NCBI GenBank assembly: GCA_008711295.1
Contig: VUYV01000191.1
Coordinates: 492,298-556,297 of the forward strand
Direction of reading: 5' to 3'
From: Anarhynchus alexandrinus
Taxonomy: Eukaryota > Chordata > Aves > Charadriiformes > Charadriidae
DNA length: 64,000 nt
Shown here: in pieces, positions 12,166 to 25,320 of the stretch
Numbering within the stretch: position 1 is the stretch's first letter
How the letters are laid out: each line of letters opens with the position of its first letter
Program-made: the position numbers and the translations under genes
Notes under the pieces: generated by a model
Database searches by the model: none
Told to the model about the DNA's origin: nothing
Seen by the model: the letters and a program-made list of their open reading frames with translations, nothing else

Positions 12166-15100
12166 GATCAGTGTTAGTATTGAAAGTAACTGTTCAAAAC
12201 TAGTAATATACATCAATTTGCCATTCAATTTGGCATATTCTCTAAACTTCTTCAAGACTGAGGACTTTTTGTAACAATTTGAAAACCATAGGCCTTGAAA
12301 TTTACCATGGCAGAGCCACAGTACAGGTAGTCAACGGTAATGCAGAAAGAAGACCATATATTTATTTGGTTCCTTTTCAGAGACGCAACTTGAAAAGACA
12401 AATTATGAGAGTACATCTAGGTTCCCTCACACCGGTGTAATTCCAGGCTCCCTGGTCACAAAGGTTGCTGATGCTCAGAGCTGACCCTACATATGCTAAT
12501 GACATTATTCAGAGATCATGAAGAAAAGGCGAGTTCTTTGTTTCATGCAGCAATACCCCTTTCAATCAACCTCATGCTGAGAACCATTTATTACCATAAC
12601 ATATGACACAGAAAATCTAAAGAGGCAGTAAGGGGTAAATTTTCAGATTATCACATGCCATTCTAGCTGTGACTTTCTCATTAACTTTAAAAGAGTCATG
12701 TGGCTCAGATCAGCTCAAAGCCCTGAAATATACCCCTACACATTGCCCAGAATAGACCTTTACAGACATCATAATTTTCCATATTTCACTTAATTTCTAG
12801 AAAATAACAGAAGCCACCAACTAAGCAGGCTGTTCATGAATTTTCTTCAAACCACAGACAGCCTCACATCATGTTTAACGTGACCTCGTAGTATGCATGG
12901 GTACAAGCCTCAGCTCTTCAGCAATTTCAGGTCAGTAAGGGAGATGAGAGAAGAGAAACTTCTGGTCGTAATGCACCAGTAGTGATTCTACACTGTGCAG
13001 TTAGTAGTGCTTAGTATTTATTTCCTTTGACTCAAAGAAGCTTTGCAAAATGCAGTTAATGAGAAATCAAAAAAAAAAATAAAAATCTAGAAACATAACT
13101 AAAAGAAAGTGGACATAAATATGAAGGAGCAATTCTTTATTAGATAGGCACCCTGAGGTGGTGTACAGGTTTATGCATTCAAAATGAGGATGCAACGCGG
13201 ATATGCCAACTTTCTTATCCTTTCTGTTCAAATGGAAAGTTCTTTACTCCTGCCTACCCAAAGCTTGCTGTCTATTATATGCTCAAAGGCCATAATTATT
13301 TCAAAAATAGACTTTTGAGAAAACCGCATAATTAGTCCAGTGCAGCTGGTATAAAAATTACTGGCAGGAGTAGTAGTATCATTAAAAAATTGGAACTAAA
13401 GCATACCAGCTATACTCCAGGGCAAGTTAAACACACAGAACCCCTAGTAAATATTTTAGAATCCAGGATAGTACACGCTGAGGGCACCCAATTTTTTTTT
13501 TTTAACACCACTGATCCAGACCCAACAGAAAAACATCTCTGCCAAAATGGAACTATAGTGCAGTCTGGTTTATATAAGTTTAGTAAGGTGATTCGCTTTG
13601 CTTCTCAAACAGAGTTAGGCTGCGGCAGAAGAAAGGCAGGTTTGCCCCGGAGTTGTGCGATGATGTTATCATTCCAATTTTCATTACAGATATTTTCTTC
13701 TCATGTAATTACGAGAAAAAAAGTTTGAAATTATGAACTGGAATGCAAACTAATTTGCAATATCTGTCTGACTCTGTAGGGAACCTGATATAGTAGCTTT
13801 CCCAGATAAGAAGTGTCCTTTTTAGTTATGGCTTTCTTAAAATGATTCAGGAGCATAGCTTGGGATGCTCTTAAGAACTGAGATGCCTACATCCAAAATT
13901 ACACTTCTACACATCTATTTAGATGCCTCAAACCCCAAAAGAAGTTGAGCTTCTAGAAATGGTAGCATCTTATGCGTAGAGTGCCCAAGTGCTTGAGGTC
14001 TACTTCTGGCCTTGTGTCTCATGCACCTTTTTTTTTTTTTGAGGCAAAGCCGTTTCTGACTTTTCTAGGGGCACCACGGGATTGCTGCACCTGCAAGGAG
14101 GCAACCTGGAAATTGCATTTCGAGCTTATCTATGTGGTCTGACACCAGTCTGACACCAAAATCCCACAGACAGAGAGTGCCAGCTTACGTGCCAGCCTAA
14201 CCACTACAAAAAACAGTCTGAGTTTGGGTTCAATGATCTTCATGGTCTTCAGATGTTCAGTCACATGCTTCCACAGTGATGAGAAGGGCTGAAGCGAAGG
14301 GAAATTCCTGACTGAAATTTTCGTGTGGTGCCATGGAGAGCTGGAGGTTCACTAGATGAGAGGGAAAGAGAGTGTCACTTGGGGTATCAGGAATCTTGTT
14401 GGCTAGATGCGCAGTTTGGCTGCCCCTGCTCCTTATTTTGCTGAACACCCTGCAGAGAGGGAGCAACAGCCCAGGAAGGAGGAAGGACAAGGAACCCCAG
14501 CACAGCAAGGAGCAGCGGCTGGCCCCCGTGGTCAGCTAGGAAACATTGGAGTAAGCAGTCCTTGATTTCAACCACACCATATGGTTATGTTCTGGAAAAT
14601 ACACAGATTGCAGTAGGCCCAAAATATCTCTTTGTTTAAAGTTGGGTATTTTTATAACAAAGTAGGGAAATCTGAGCCTAATCTGTGTCTTTTTAGACTT
14701 TTCCTCCTTCTTTCCCTTACATTTATACTAATAAATAATATCAATTTTGCTTCATCATCTCTTCCATCTACCTATTCTGTTTGTCTCTTCATTCTATTTG
14801 CTTTCTGATTTCTTCCTCTCCTTTCGTCCATGCCTTTTTATATATTCATATCTATTTTCTTCCCCCGCCTGTGTCTTTCGTGTGTGAACATTATTATCGC
14901 TGCCACTGCATTTTTACTGCTCATGATAAATAACCACTTGAGAAATAATCACTGCACAGTGGCCAAACAGAAGGCAATCCTTCCTGTAAATACTACTTTT
15001 GTGTAATGGGCACGGTCAGAACAGTGCTAGAAATGTAGTGAGACAAATTCATCTACATCAATTTTTTTCCTCTACAGAAACATTGCTGTGGTTGTTTCAT

Positions 15101-16308
15101 ACTTTAGAGTCCATGTAGAATTTATCTCTTTTTTTTTCTTTTTTTTTTTAGCTCCTACTCTTTCGTACTTCTACTTTATGAAAAACAGACTTCTGTCATA
15201 AAGACTCTCTCAAAGTCATCATTCATCCATGTGTTAAGACTTGTCTGCGAGCTTTCTTTTTCTACATCAATGATACACACAGTTTTCTTTTGACTCGAAC
15301 ACTTTTTGTTCTTCCTATTTTATAATGCATGCACAGTTGTGTTATAAAGACTCATCAAAGTCACCACTGTTCTACATTTATCTGCATTGAACTGTCTTTG
15401 TCATTTATTAGTCTTTTAAATGTTCTTTATATTTTCTATCTAGTTACATTCTCCTTCATTATTTACTGTTCCTCTATCATCTCTTTCTGATTCACACTGC
15501 TCTGCTCTTTGTCTTTAATTTTCTGGGCCTCACATACTTTCAACTAAATCTTCAAAGTCAAAAGTCTTAGCACTGATTTTATTGTGAGTTAGTAATGTGA
15601 CTTTTTATTAATTAAAATCATTTGAGTCAACACATCCTTTCCTGCTTTGGGAAGCTAAAGGCAGGCTTTTGAAGCTCTATGTGAGGGTATATCCATGAAA
15701 TTCCCATTGATTTTGAGGGGAATCGTAGTGCTGTAATCCTGAGATGTGCTTTGGCACTTCAAATTGAGGATCTAACGGCACATTTAATAAAATGACCGCC
15801 CACTCTAGATCCCAACTACTAAATTCTGCCCTTGAGCCAACATGCAGCTTCCAGTGGTTCAGGGTGTGTGGTCTGCCAAAACAAAGGGTAAAGTTTTGCC
15901 CACAGAATATATAATCAGATTTACAAGATCAGTCACTCTCACTTGCTTTTGTTTAACACTAATAGGAATTACTCACAGGCATGGATTAGGACAGTATATC
16001 TTTCCAGTGATTCATATTTTTTATGGATCTCTTGTGATGGTAGCAAACTCTGTTCAGCTTGCTCATCAATCCCTTTACCATGTAAACGGAAAAATATTTC
16101 TGTCCTCTTTATTAGTTACTTTGTCATTTAGTCAGATGACCCTGAGTAAAGTAGTTCTACCTGGTAAGGTGGACTATGGGAAAGAGCTGTGATATTACCC
16201 TTCAACAATATAAAACCTCGGAGGTGAAGAAGCACAGTAGGAAGTGCATTTACTCAGCAAGTACATTTGAGAACATTTCCATCCATATTGTATTTTTTAC
16301 TCAGTCAT
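12166..16308. other. Single-copy DNA; pyrimidine-rich in its last third
   Basis: No gene is recognised. From about 14695 to 15550 the plus strand is strikingly C+T-rich, with T-runs at 15128-15149. It holds a weak diverged tandem similarity: an ATAAAGACTC..TCAAAGTCA block near 15200-15225 and again near 15342-15366. Open frames such as 13390-13728 and 15842-16192 show no domain, motif or codon structure that would separate them from chance. Confidence 0.45.
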
Positions 16309-16451
16309 TGAGGAGGGTTGACCCTGGCTGGACACCCAGTGCCCACCAAAGCTGCTCTATCACTCCCCTCCTCAGCTGGACAGGGGACAGAACATATAAC
16401 GAAAGGCTCGTGGTTTGAGGTAAGGACAGGGAGATCACTCACCCCTTACTG

Positions 16452-16530
16452 TCCCTGCCCATGGCAGGGGGGTTGGAACTAGATGATCTTCAAGGTTCCT
16501 TCCAACCTAAACCGTTCTGTGATTCTGTGA
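16452..16530 (+). mobile_element. Very short CR1 nested inside the LTR
   Basis: It reads TCCCTGCCCATGGCAGGG, then the CR1 sense 3' end through TTCCAACCTAAACCG and two ATTCTGTG octamers. Only about 79 bp of element were copied. LTR sequence continues on both sides (CACCCCTTACTG before, CTTGGGGAAATCTAATTTA after), so CR1 inserted after the LTR. It lies just beyond the LTR poly(A) signal in the LTR's own direction. Confidence 0.88.
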
Positions 16531-16759
16531 CTTGGGGAAATCTAATTTATTCCCAATCAAATCAGAGTAGGGTAATCAGAAATGAAACCAAATCTTAAAT
16601 CATGTTCCCCCCACCCCTCCCTTCTTCCCGGGCTCAACTTCACTCCCCATTTCTCTCCCTCCTCCCCCCAGGTGGCACAGGGGGATGGGGAATGGGGGTT
16701 GTGGTCAGTCCATCAGACATTGTCTCTGCCGCTCCTTCCTCCTCAGGGGAGGACTCCTC

Positions 16760-17010
16760 ACACTGTGTCCCTGCTCCAGCGTGGGGTCCCTCCCACAGGA
16801 GATAGTCCTCCGTGAACTTCTCCAATGTGAGTCCTTCCCACAGACTTCATGAACTGCTCAAGCATGGGTACCCCTGCCAGCAAATGTGTTCCAGCACAGG
16901 CTTCCCACAGGATCACAGCCTCCTTCGGGCATCCACCTGCTCCACCATGGGGTCCTCCATGGGCTGCAGGGGCACAGCCTGCCTCACCATGGTATTCACC
17001 ATGGGCTGCA
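16760..17010. repeat. Degenerate minisatellite within the LTR
   Basis: Imperfect units built around CTCCA(G/A)CGTGGGGTCC-like and CCATGGGCTGCAGGGG motifs recur at roughly 30-40 bp across this part of the LTR (for example near 16775, 16822, 16857, 16885, 16937 and 16987). This internal repetition is a feature of the LTR family and not a separate insertion. It explains the cluster of overlapping open frames in all phases here. Confidence 0.6.
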
Positions 17011-17306
17011 GGGGAATTTCTCCTCCGGCGCCTGGAGCACCTCCTCACCCTCCCTCTTCACCACCTTGGTGTCTGCAGAGTCGTTGCTCTCACATATTCT
17101 CACTCCTCTCTCAGGCTGCAATGGCCCAGTTTGGTTTTTTCCCCTTCTTAACTATGTTCTCACAGAGGCGCTACTGATGGGCTGATGGGCTCGGAGCTGG
17201 GGGGCATTGGCTCTGTCGGACATGGGGGAAGCTTCAGGCAGCTTCTCACAAAAGCCACTCCTGCAGCTCCCCCACTACCAAAACCTTGCCAAGCAAACCC
17301 AATACA

Positions 17307-20300
17307 GTGGTGAAGTTTACTACAAATACAAAACCACAGCCTGGCGCTGTAGGCTCCCAGAACACTGTGGATATCATGTAGCTGACAAGGAAAACAACTT
17401 CCTTACAAGCCTTGCAGATGGGACAGGCACTTGAGACTCTTGCTCTACGGTAGTCGCTTCCCCTTTTGTGTGTGTGCACACAGCCACAGAGTTCATCAGT
17501 CACAACAGCGAAAAAGCCAAATATATTGGCAACACTACTTTTTTCTTCCAGGACATTTTGTAATTCTCACTTGCTGATTTTTTTTTTCTTTTAATTTATA
17601 ACCTGCTGTGGTCCTAAAGAAGTTGTAAGAAGAGGGAAGGTACCTATGGCTTCCCTTGCTGTGTCTCATTACAACTGCTGTGGTGCAACTCTTTCTTCTG
17701 TCCCAGTTTCTTATCTATTTGTTTATTTGCTGGATTGTTATAGCCAGGAAGGCTAGCGAAAGTATTACAAGTATTGCATAGTCCAAAGATTTATCTAAGT
17801 GCCAATCCTCTTTTCTACTGTGATAAAAGAAAAGCAAGCAGAAAAAACACAGGCTCATACAGTTCTGGAAGACGAAATATATTTTAGCGTCTGTCCTTAT
17901 TATCAGAATTGGTTTTAAAATGTTAACAAAGTTGACATGATATTTACATATTACATTTAGGCTGTTGGACAGAAGACACAGTGTTATTTTTTGAAATTAG
18001 CTGGGAAATACACAGCAAAGAATAATTTGGTACTGTTTTTTGCTATGGTTTTATCCAACCTAAACAAGAACCTCCAGAAATCACCCTTTTGAAGCCTCAT
18101 TTTTTCACAAGGATTTTAAAATAAACCTGATTTCAGGTCAGTTTTGTAATAAAATATGACAGATTTCCCTCTAATAACTGCTGGCATTAGTATCATATAG
18201 AAGAAAAAAGTTACGTCTAAGTAGTATTCAGGCTCCACTAAAATGATTGGAAACTTGATTATTATATTCGGTCATGGAGTTGTCCACTCACTAGCAATAT
18301 TTGCTAATAAATTTATAAATTTTATTGCCATTTAATTCCTATTTTTTACTGCAGAAAAAATCTCCATAACTTTAGAAGGTGCGAGATACACGTCCATTTT
18401 AAAAGCACTGAAACCACAGATTGTGAAGGTATCAACCCATTTGTTTCCTCAGGTCTTTGGTGAGAGTTCCTGCAGTTCACAGAAAAGGTTAAACGCTTTT
18501 TCCATACTAGCAGGATCAAGTCGATGATGGGATCAAGGGAGGCATTGCTGTAGGTTTAGGGTAGGAGCTATGTGGATTCACTAGCTTTGCAACACTCTTC
18601 TCAGTAGAGAAGTTGTGGGCTACAGCTTTAGAGTGCAGTATTTGCCATGAAGAATCTTTGCTGCTACTTTTATTCATCTTGACCTCTTCTTTTCCCTCTT
18701 TTGGGGCTTTCTTCTTTTCAAAGCTCAGCCAGCTGTGTTTAACATGTGCACATGATTAAAATAATCTCCCACTTTTACGGACTCCGTATTCTGGGAAGCC
18801 AACAAATCCAAGGTTTTCCTTGTACCTTCCCAAGAGTATATTCTCCTTCATTTTCAGGGTTGAGCAAAGAACATTTTCAGAGAACCATTCTACAGTTCAA
18901 TGAAAACGAATTTAAATACTGTGTCTTATTTTTCTTAGCTTTCCACTTTCCATCTTCTGGAGTTATATACATATGTTGTAACCATGTACAGGACTCAAGT
19001 TAGAGACAGTAGAAACACAAATATACTCTAGAATCGAGGTCTACTCTTATCCTTGAAACTGAAAATCGAAAATCTCAATTTTGCATTTCTTAGAATAGAA
19101 TAGAATATTTTAATTGAAAAACCCTTTCTTCCCCCTCCCCAGTTTAATAATTAATCTTCAATAGCAAAATTCTATCATAAACTCTTGCAGAAATCTTTTA
19201 TACGTGAAGCTAGTCTCATTAAATAAGGAAATTACCTTTAAAAACTCAGATTTCTATACTAGGAGTTATGTCTCTGAATTATTAGAAGCATAACAACTTG
19301 TATGTGTGAGTTTCACAAGGTCTCATTTCCTTTAACAAAACGATGAATATTTTTTTGAGTGTCCATATCATATGGTACAGTGAGAAATTTAAAACTTTTA
19401 TGTAACCCAGAGGATTACAAACTGTATACCATGCAGCTGGGCAGGACATAATTTGTAAATAAGAATCAATACGCTTCTAACATGAGCTTCCATAAAGAAT
19501 TCTTTCTAATCAAATTTTCCATCCCAAATTATTAGGTGGATTCAATATGCAGTTATTGCAGTCTCTGTCAGTTGAACAAAACAGCGTAATTTTAAAGTAA
19601 AAAGATCTACGCTGAACAATTATTAAAAGAACCAAGGACAATCAAGTGTTAGAATTTTCTGCAAAAGCGCTATGCAGTGTATTTCCTTTGAAAATCAGGA
19701 AAAGAAAATAATTGCTCAAATAATTTTAAAAGAAATTGATCATATTAATAATCCAGCTGATAGCAGTACTAAAGAGTGGTGATGAAAACCAGACCTTTTC
19801 GGAAAAATCTCTGGAGCAACGAAAAGTGTGTCTGAGCCCAGACCATACGATGTAGGATTAATTCTTTGCCTATGGAGTTGAAGATTTGACATGGTCATAT
19901 TCGGAACTTGTTTCACCCTCCTTCCCCAAAACAATAGTCAATAACCAGTGCAATTTTATTAATATAATGTGAAACAAGCTTACTAGTTAATGATTCTCCA
20001 ATTAGCAGTTAATGGTGCTACACAGATAATAGTGTCTACCAGCTCATGTACATATATAATTTTTCTATACTTGAGGATATTTTGATTTTCAGTAAACTCC
20101 TGCACTGTGTCTCAGCTTTCTCTCTCCATATCAAAGTTTGGCAATAAATGTTGGCTTGTGACATTTAAAATTGTACCTAATTTTGGTCTTACAAAGATGG
20201 AATATCTTAGCAGACAGTTGTTAAAGGCATTTGTCTGTCACCATTTCACAAAGACAGCTAATTTCATGTTACTTTTTACTTGAATGGAATGAAAGATTTA

Positions 20301-23300
20301 AGCATTTGCCTAGAATTAAGCATATTTAACTAGACTGCAAGTGAACACCATGAGAGAAAGACACTTTCCCACAGAGAGCTTTAAGATGATTAATGCACAT
20401 TTTTGTAATTTTTTCATTTTTTAAAAGAAGCTGGTATTAAGTAGCACACTTTTTACACAGTACTAAGTGAAAAAAAATAATTAACTCATATTAAGAGATA
20501 AGAGCAGATATCAATAACTAGTTAATTTTATAAGTGATGCACATGTGTGCATTTATAGTGAAGAGACAAATAAAAATAAAAAAAAAACAACAGTGCTTTC
20601 CATATACCAATAATTTCCATGTAAAATAACCAAGAAGCCCTTTAAGGACTATAAATCTTTAGTGTGAACTGTCTTACTGCACTAGGTGATTGTGAAAAGG
20701 AGAAGTGGAGGGAGAATGTGGGTTTTTTTCGCAAGCTCCTTCCTAACATCCCTCATAGAGATGCAGGAGCTACCTGGATCAGATGGCATTACGTCAGTTT
20801 TGCAGCACAGTTGCTGAACTTGTGAGAGTTCTCGTGAAAGCAAATGTGCGGGTGGATGGTGGGTGGTAGTCATATACTATAAACTTTTAGAAATTTTTAC
20901 TTTTCCAAGGGGAAAATGTAAAATACTCTTTTTCATGGTCACAATAACTTATTTCTTAGGAATTGTCATATTTCTTTGCCTTAATAACTATATTTCTTGT
21001 GATTAACAGAAAGATTCCTATAAATTCTTTTTATTACACGTAAAACATTGTAAGTGAATCAATTTGTCAAAAGAGAAATCAAAGGTCTGTGTTGTTTTCT
21101 TTCAACTGGAAGAACATTTCTATTCTTACAGAGGACAAAAACATGGATTATTAGCATTTCTGGTATTGTAATTCCATTGTCTCCCCCTGAGTTCCAGTAA
21201 TTGTTCACTTTTTGCAATACTTTTCATTTTGGCTATTTCTGTCAGGCCTGTAATTGCAGAGTCATTCCGTTCTACATTTTCTTCAGACGTCCTTTGTTTC
21301 TGACTGTCAAATAAAGATGCCTTTAATTTTTATTATGGTGTATCCCTAAGGACTGTGTATTGGAAGTATTTGTAGCTTATAGTTTCCAAACTTCACAGTT
21401 TTAAGAAAAATAATCCAAAAGTAAAAGTAAACCCAAAGAAACTCAGAAGTTTCTAAGACAGCCACAGAAAGACTATTATCTATGCAAGAGTTCTGGCATT
21501 CCATTACCGTCACAGTTATAGCATGTAAAAACTAATACCTGTTGCTACAGCGTGGAGAAAAACAAATACCCCAAGAATCTTATGTAAAAATCGAAGATTA
21601 ATAAATAGGCACAGATTTTTTTCTGCCTTAAAACATAGTAGGAAAAATTCTTGCCTACGTGCAATCTTCCAACACAATTATATCATATTCTGAGAACTGG
21701 AAAATGTTAAAAAAAAAACAAATAAAATACCTTATTGCTGTAAATAGATAAGAAACAAAATATTCATTTGAGACAGTCTGAAAATACACATTTACAGTCC
21801 ATGGAAATGAACTGTAGTGTTGTACACACGAATAAGAAAAGAAAAGGTGTAAAGGTGTAAAATCATTCCAATAGGGAGGGGATAGTCTCAATTAATGTTA
21901 AATAGGTCCAGTAGCAGAATATAGAAAGCAAAGATTTTTCTGTCACCTGTCATTGTCACTTCTTGAATAATTCCACAGGATTTTATCTATTTCATTCTGT
22001 TATGATATGTTTTCTTGAAATTTCATCATTAAAGGAAATGAAAGAGTTATTTATACTAATTTAATTTCTATTACTTTATATACATGTACGTTATTGCAAA
22101 TATATACATTAATATAAAGTAGAAATCTAGGTTCAAGATACAGGTCATGTGAAACAGCAATATTAGTCAAAATGATTCTTTTAAACACAACTGATGTTAC
22201 ATCAGTTTTAGTAAAAAGTCACTGGAAACTACCAGTTTCCTTAAAGATGAGTTAGGTCTTCAATTCATCACGTTTCATTTTGTTTATCTCATTTGAAGAA
22301 GCGTATTATGGGTCTTGGTCAGACACTGCCTTTTTTATTATTTATTCACCATAACACCATTTTAAGCAGGTAATAATTATTTTGAGTGATTTAGTATAAG
22401 TGACTGTGGCTTTTGTCTGTTCCCATTAATCAATGACAAAACGCAAAATCTGCCATTTTCACCATGATCAACCCACTACTCATCTCTCTTCTCCAGGGTT
22501 GATATAAGATGCGACTAACTGATCTTCTGTTTTAATGACAAAAACAATTACATTTGCGTGACACGTAATTTTCATTTTACAGGTCATCTTTAACAAAAAT
22601 AGAGGATATTAGCATTGCTCTAAGTTGGTAGAAAAAAAGTAAAATTATGTGAGCATGAGAAAGCAAGGAGAATAATATCCTAAAGGTAGGGTTCTTAAAT
22701 GCCAAGTGCCCTTTCTCAGCCTCAACCATTCATTCTGAAAATGGCCTATCAAAAAGGCTTAGAGGGAGCAGTTTAATTACTGTTCCTTTGACATATGTAA
22801 TATATTTTCAGAAGCAGGCCCATACATTTATTTAAGGCCAAATGTTGTACAACAAAACTGTCCTCAGAGGTATTTCATTCTACCATCTTATTTTTTTCCA
22901 CCTGGCTTACACTGCTATTTTTTTCAATAACTATGTCATTTCTAGAGACATTTTAAAATGAGTCTTAAATCATGTTCTCCTTTAACAGCACATAAGCTAC
23001 CTGAGCAGGGTGGGAGGAAGAGAAAGAATAGTGTAAATAATCAAAAAGTTTTTATACTTTTTTCATAAGAAAACAACCACGACAAACCCCATCCCAGCCC
23101 CTACACATACCCTGCCCTGAACTCAGCTACAAAAACCTGAAAACTTCTCCTGAGTTCGTACAAATATGAAAGGGAGTCCGACATACTTCCACACATATAC
23201 TCCTTTCCTCCCCTCTCGGGAATTACAGCAACAGATCATCTGCTTCTTTACTTTCCTGAGGTTAAAAAGAAATCTAAAGCAGGCTGGAAGGAAGTTTGGT

Positions 23301-23409
23301 TAAGCAGTCAGCTCAGATACAAGGCTTGGAGATGATGAGCACTTCCAGAGAGGATCCAACTGGCTCAAGCTAATTTCAGGAATTGATCTACATAGATCTA
23401 TACATTGCG
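17307..23409. other. AT-rich single-copy DNA without recognised genes
   Basis: Nothing beyond short homopolymers and a small TAGAA repeat near 19091-19106 is recognised. No exon-like frame with splice signals and a known domain was found on either strand. The composition is strongly AT-rich between about 19 and 23 kb. Confidence 0.5.
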
Positions 23410-23850
23410 GACCTGTGGGAGCAGATCCAGAGGAGGCCACAAAGATGCTCCGAGGGCTGGAGCCCCTCTGCTGGGAGGACAGGCTGAGAGAGTTGGGGGG
23501 TTCAGTCTGGAGAAGAGAAGGCTCCGGGGAGACCTTAGAGCCCCTTCCAGTCCCTAAAGGGGCTCCAGGAGAGCTGGGGAGGGACTCTCGATCAGGGAGG
23601 GGAGCCATAGGATGAGGGGTAATGGTTTTAAACTGAAAGAGGAGAGATTTGGATGAGATATCAGGAAGGTCCAGGTTGCCCAGAGAAGCTGTGGCTGCCC
23701 CATCCCTGGAGGTGTTCAAGGCCAGGTTGGACGGGGCTTGGAGCAACCTGGGCTGGTGGGAGGTGTCCCTGCCCATGGCAGGGGGGTTGGAACTACATGA
23801 TCTTTAAGGTCCCTTTCAACCTAAACCATTCTATGTTCCTATGATTCTAT
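23410..23850 (+). mobile_element. CR1 LINE, about 440 bp, sense
   Basis: The sequence enters CR1 ORF2's last portion (peptide ATKMLRGLEPL around 23438-23465, then DRLRELG) and runs through the 3' UTR to CCTATGATTCTAT at 23850. The ORF2 part is frameshifted and stops early, so it is inert. A 158-residue frame on the opposite strand is simply the antisense of this element. Confidence 0.93.
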
Positions 23851-24063
23851 CTGGAAGGATATTCTGGTAGGAATAGACCTGCAAAAACTTTCTGCTGTTG
23901 GCACGTCCTGAGTAAAGTTCTGTATGTTCAATTATCCTTGCACAAGAACCTCTTGGTTTGGACAATTTTTTGTGGCAAAACCAGAATAAAATGGGTATTT
24001 GGCAAGTTTATACAGAGGCTAGATTTAAAAAGAAATAAAATATTAGATAGATATCTTGCCCCC

Positions 24064-24127
24064 NNNNNNNNNNNNNNNNNNNNNNNNNNNNNNNNNNNNN
24101 NNNNNNNNNNNNNNNNNNNNNNNNNNN
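24064..24127. other. Assembly gap (64 N) inside a poly-C context
   Basis: Sixty-four N bases are flanked on both sides by CCCCC. The unread piece is therefore probably a C/G homopolymer or G-quadruplex-forming tract that sequencing failed to cross. The true length is unknown. Confidence 0.95.
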
Positions 24128-24960
24128 CCCCCAGCTGGCATGCAGGTGCTCCTATGACCTAATCCTCACAGCTATTTCTGCAGAATTATTTTTTCATACT
24201 AATAGGTTCTATTTATCATATGGTGCTACAAACACATTTGTTTTATCAGCCTCTGTATGAAGGCGAAATTTGTCTCCAAAGCTGGAAAATTCATCAGTTA
24301 GTTTCTGAGCACCATAGTGCTGTCTCAGTATTCCGTGTGTGCAGAAAAAAACATCTAAATAGGCTGTTTTCATTTTAACTTATCCTGTGTAGCCAAAGAG
24401 AGTCATGTTCCCAGTAATTAGAACTGCATTCAGTGATACTTACATCTGAATAAGTTTTATACTGTAATTGCAAACCTATGGAAAAAAGAAAAAAGAAGCC
24501 CAGTGTTGCAGCTCTTTCCTGTATTCAGATTTGCTGAATTTAATTAAATTGATTTTTTGCTAAATTAAACCAAATATAATTATTTAATATGATTTTAAAA
24601 TTGAAATGAATCTTTGAAAAAGAAACAGATATACTTATGTTCTGAATGTAAAAATGAGTTATGGGATTGTTTTCAAATAATAAAAAATAAAGCTAGCTGA
24701 AAGACAGTTTCTCGGTTTGGTGCAAATGAGGGACAGTTAATATCCATTTCATCTTTTCCTTCATCCGTGGAGAACATAATATAATTTTCTTTCTATCTAG
24801 ACTGTCTAACCCAAGAAGAAAAAAAACCTTTCTTGTTGTGCTTTTCTTTTCCGGATGTGTGTGATGATTAATCACTGTATGTGTCTAGACCCCATGGTAA
24901 TCTCTGTCCCTGTTTCTGTCTCTACATTCATCTTTGGCATCATGTGTTTAGTTTTAATAC

Positions 24961-25320
24961 AGTCCGATTGATTTGTTTGCGGCTACAACACTGTTTTCAT
25001 TCTTTTCCCCTCTGAAACATCTTTATAGCGCAAATACAAACTTGCCCGTATTCTCAAGCTGTGTAAAATTGATTTGCGAGAACAGATTGCAAAACTTAAG
25101 TGTATGGTAATACGCAGCCCAGATCCGCGCTGCCTGCATTAAAGATCGTACAGTGGAGTTAAGAAGGACGTGATTTTTCAGGACTTTTCAAAAATTTCCA
25201 TCACCTCTGCTCATTTTCATCCCAACTGTCATGAAAGAAATGGGAATCAAAATAGCTTTGTACGGTGTAAATAAAAGAGTCTGTATTGGTTCCGATGTCT
25301 GTCATATCTCTCTCTGTCTG
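24961..25320. promoter_or_regulatory. Candidate conserved non-coding element (CpG-retaining)
   Basis: About twelve CpG sites lie in 360 bp (for example at 24964, 25028, 25109 and 25147), while the next kilobase to the right of 26.1 kb has none. The sequence is non-repetitive, has balanced composition and contains no long frame. CpG retention in an AT-rich desert can mark an unmethylated enhancer or an element under constraint. This is inference from composition only. Confidence 0.25.

Larger units (their letters stand above)
16309..17306 (-). mobile_element. Endogenous retrovirus LTR, probably solo
   Basis: Read on the minus strand, it begins TGTATTGGGTTTGCTTGG at 17306 and ends ...CAACCCTCCTCA at 16309, giving the usual TG..CA termini. 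The sequence matches a long avian LTR family I remember as common in neoavian genomes, probably ERVL-like; the family name cannot be confirmed here. An AATAAA poly(A) signal lies on the minus strand at 16546-16551, and a weakened AT-rich promoter box near 17146-17158. No second LTR or internal region is seen, so it is probably solo. No clear target duplication flanks it (GTCAT on the left against GTGGT on the right). A CR1 fragment is nested at 16452-16530. Confidence 0.75.

Noticed and set aside
16582..17185. Cluster of overlapping 60-120-residue frames on both strands
   Set aside because: They lie inside an LTR with degenerate internal repeats and high G+C, which opens all phases. No common protein is encoded.
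23300..23776. 158-residue minus-strand frame
   Set aside because: It is antisense of a sense-strand CR1. The coding strand of the element is plus and the fragment is frameshifted.
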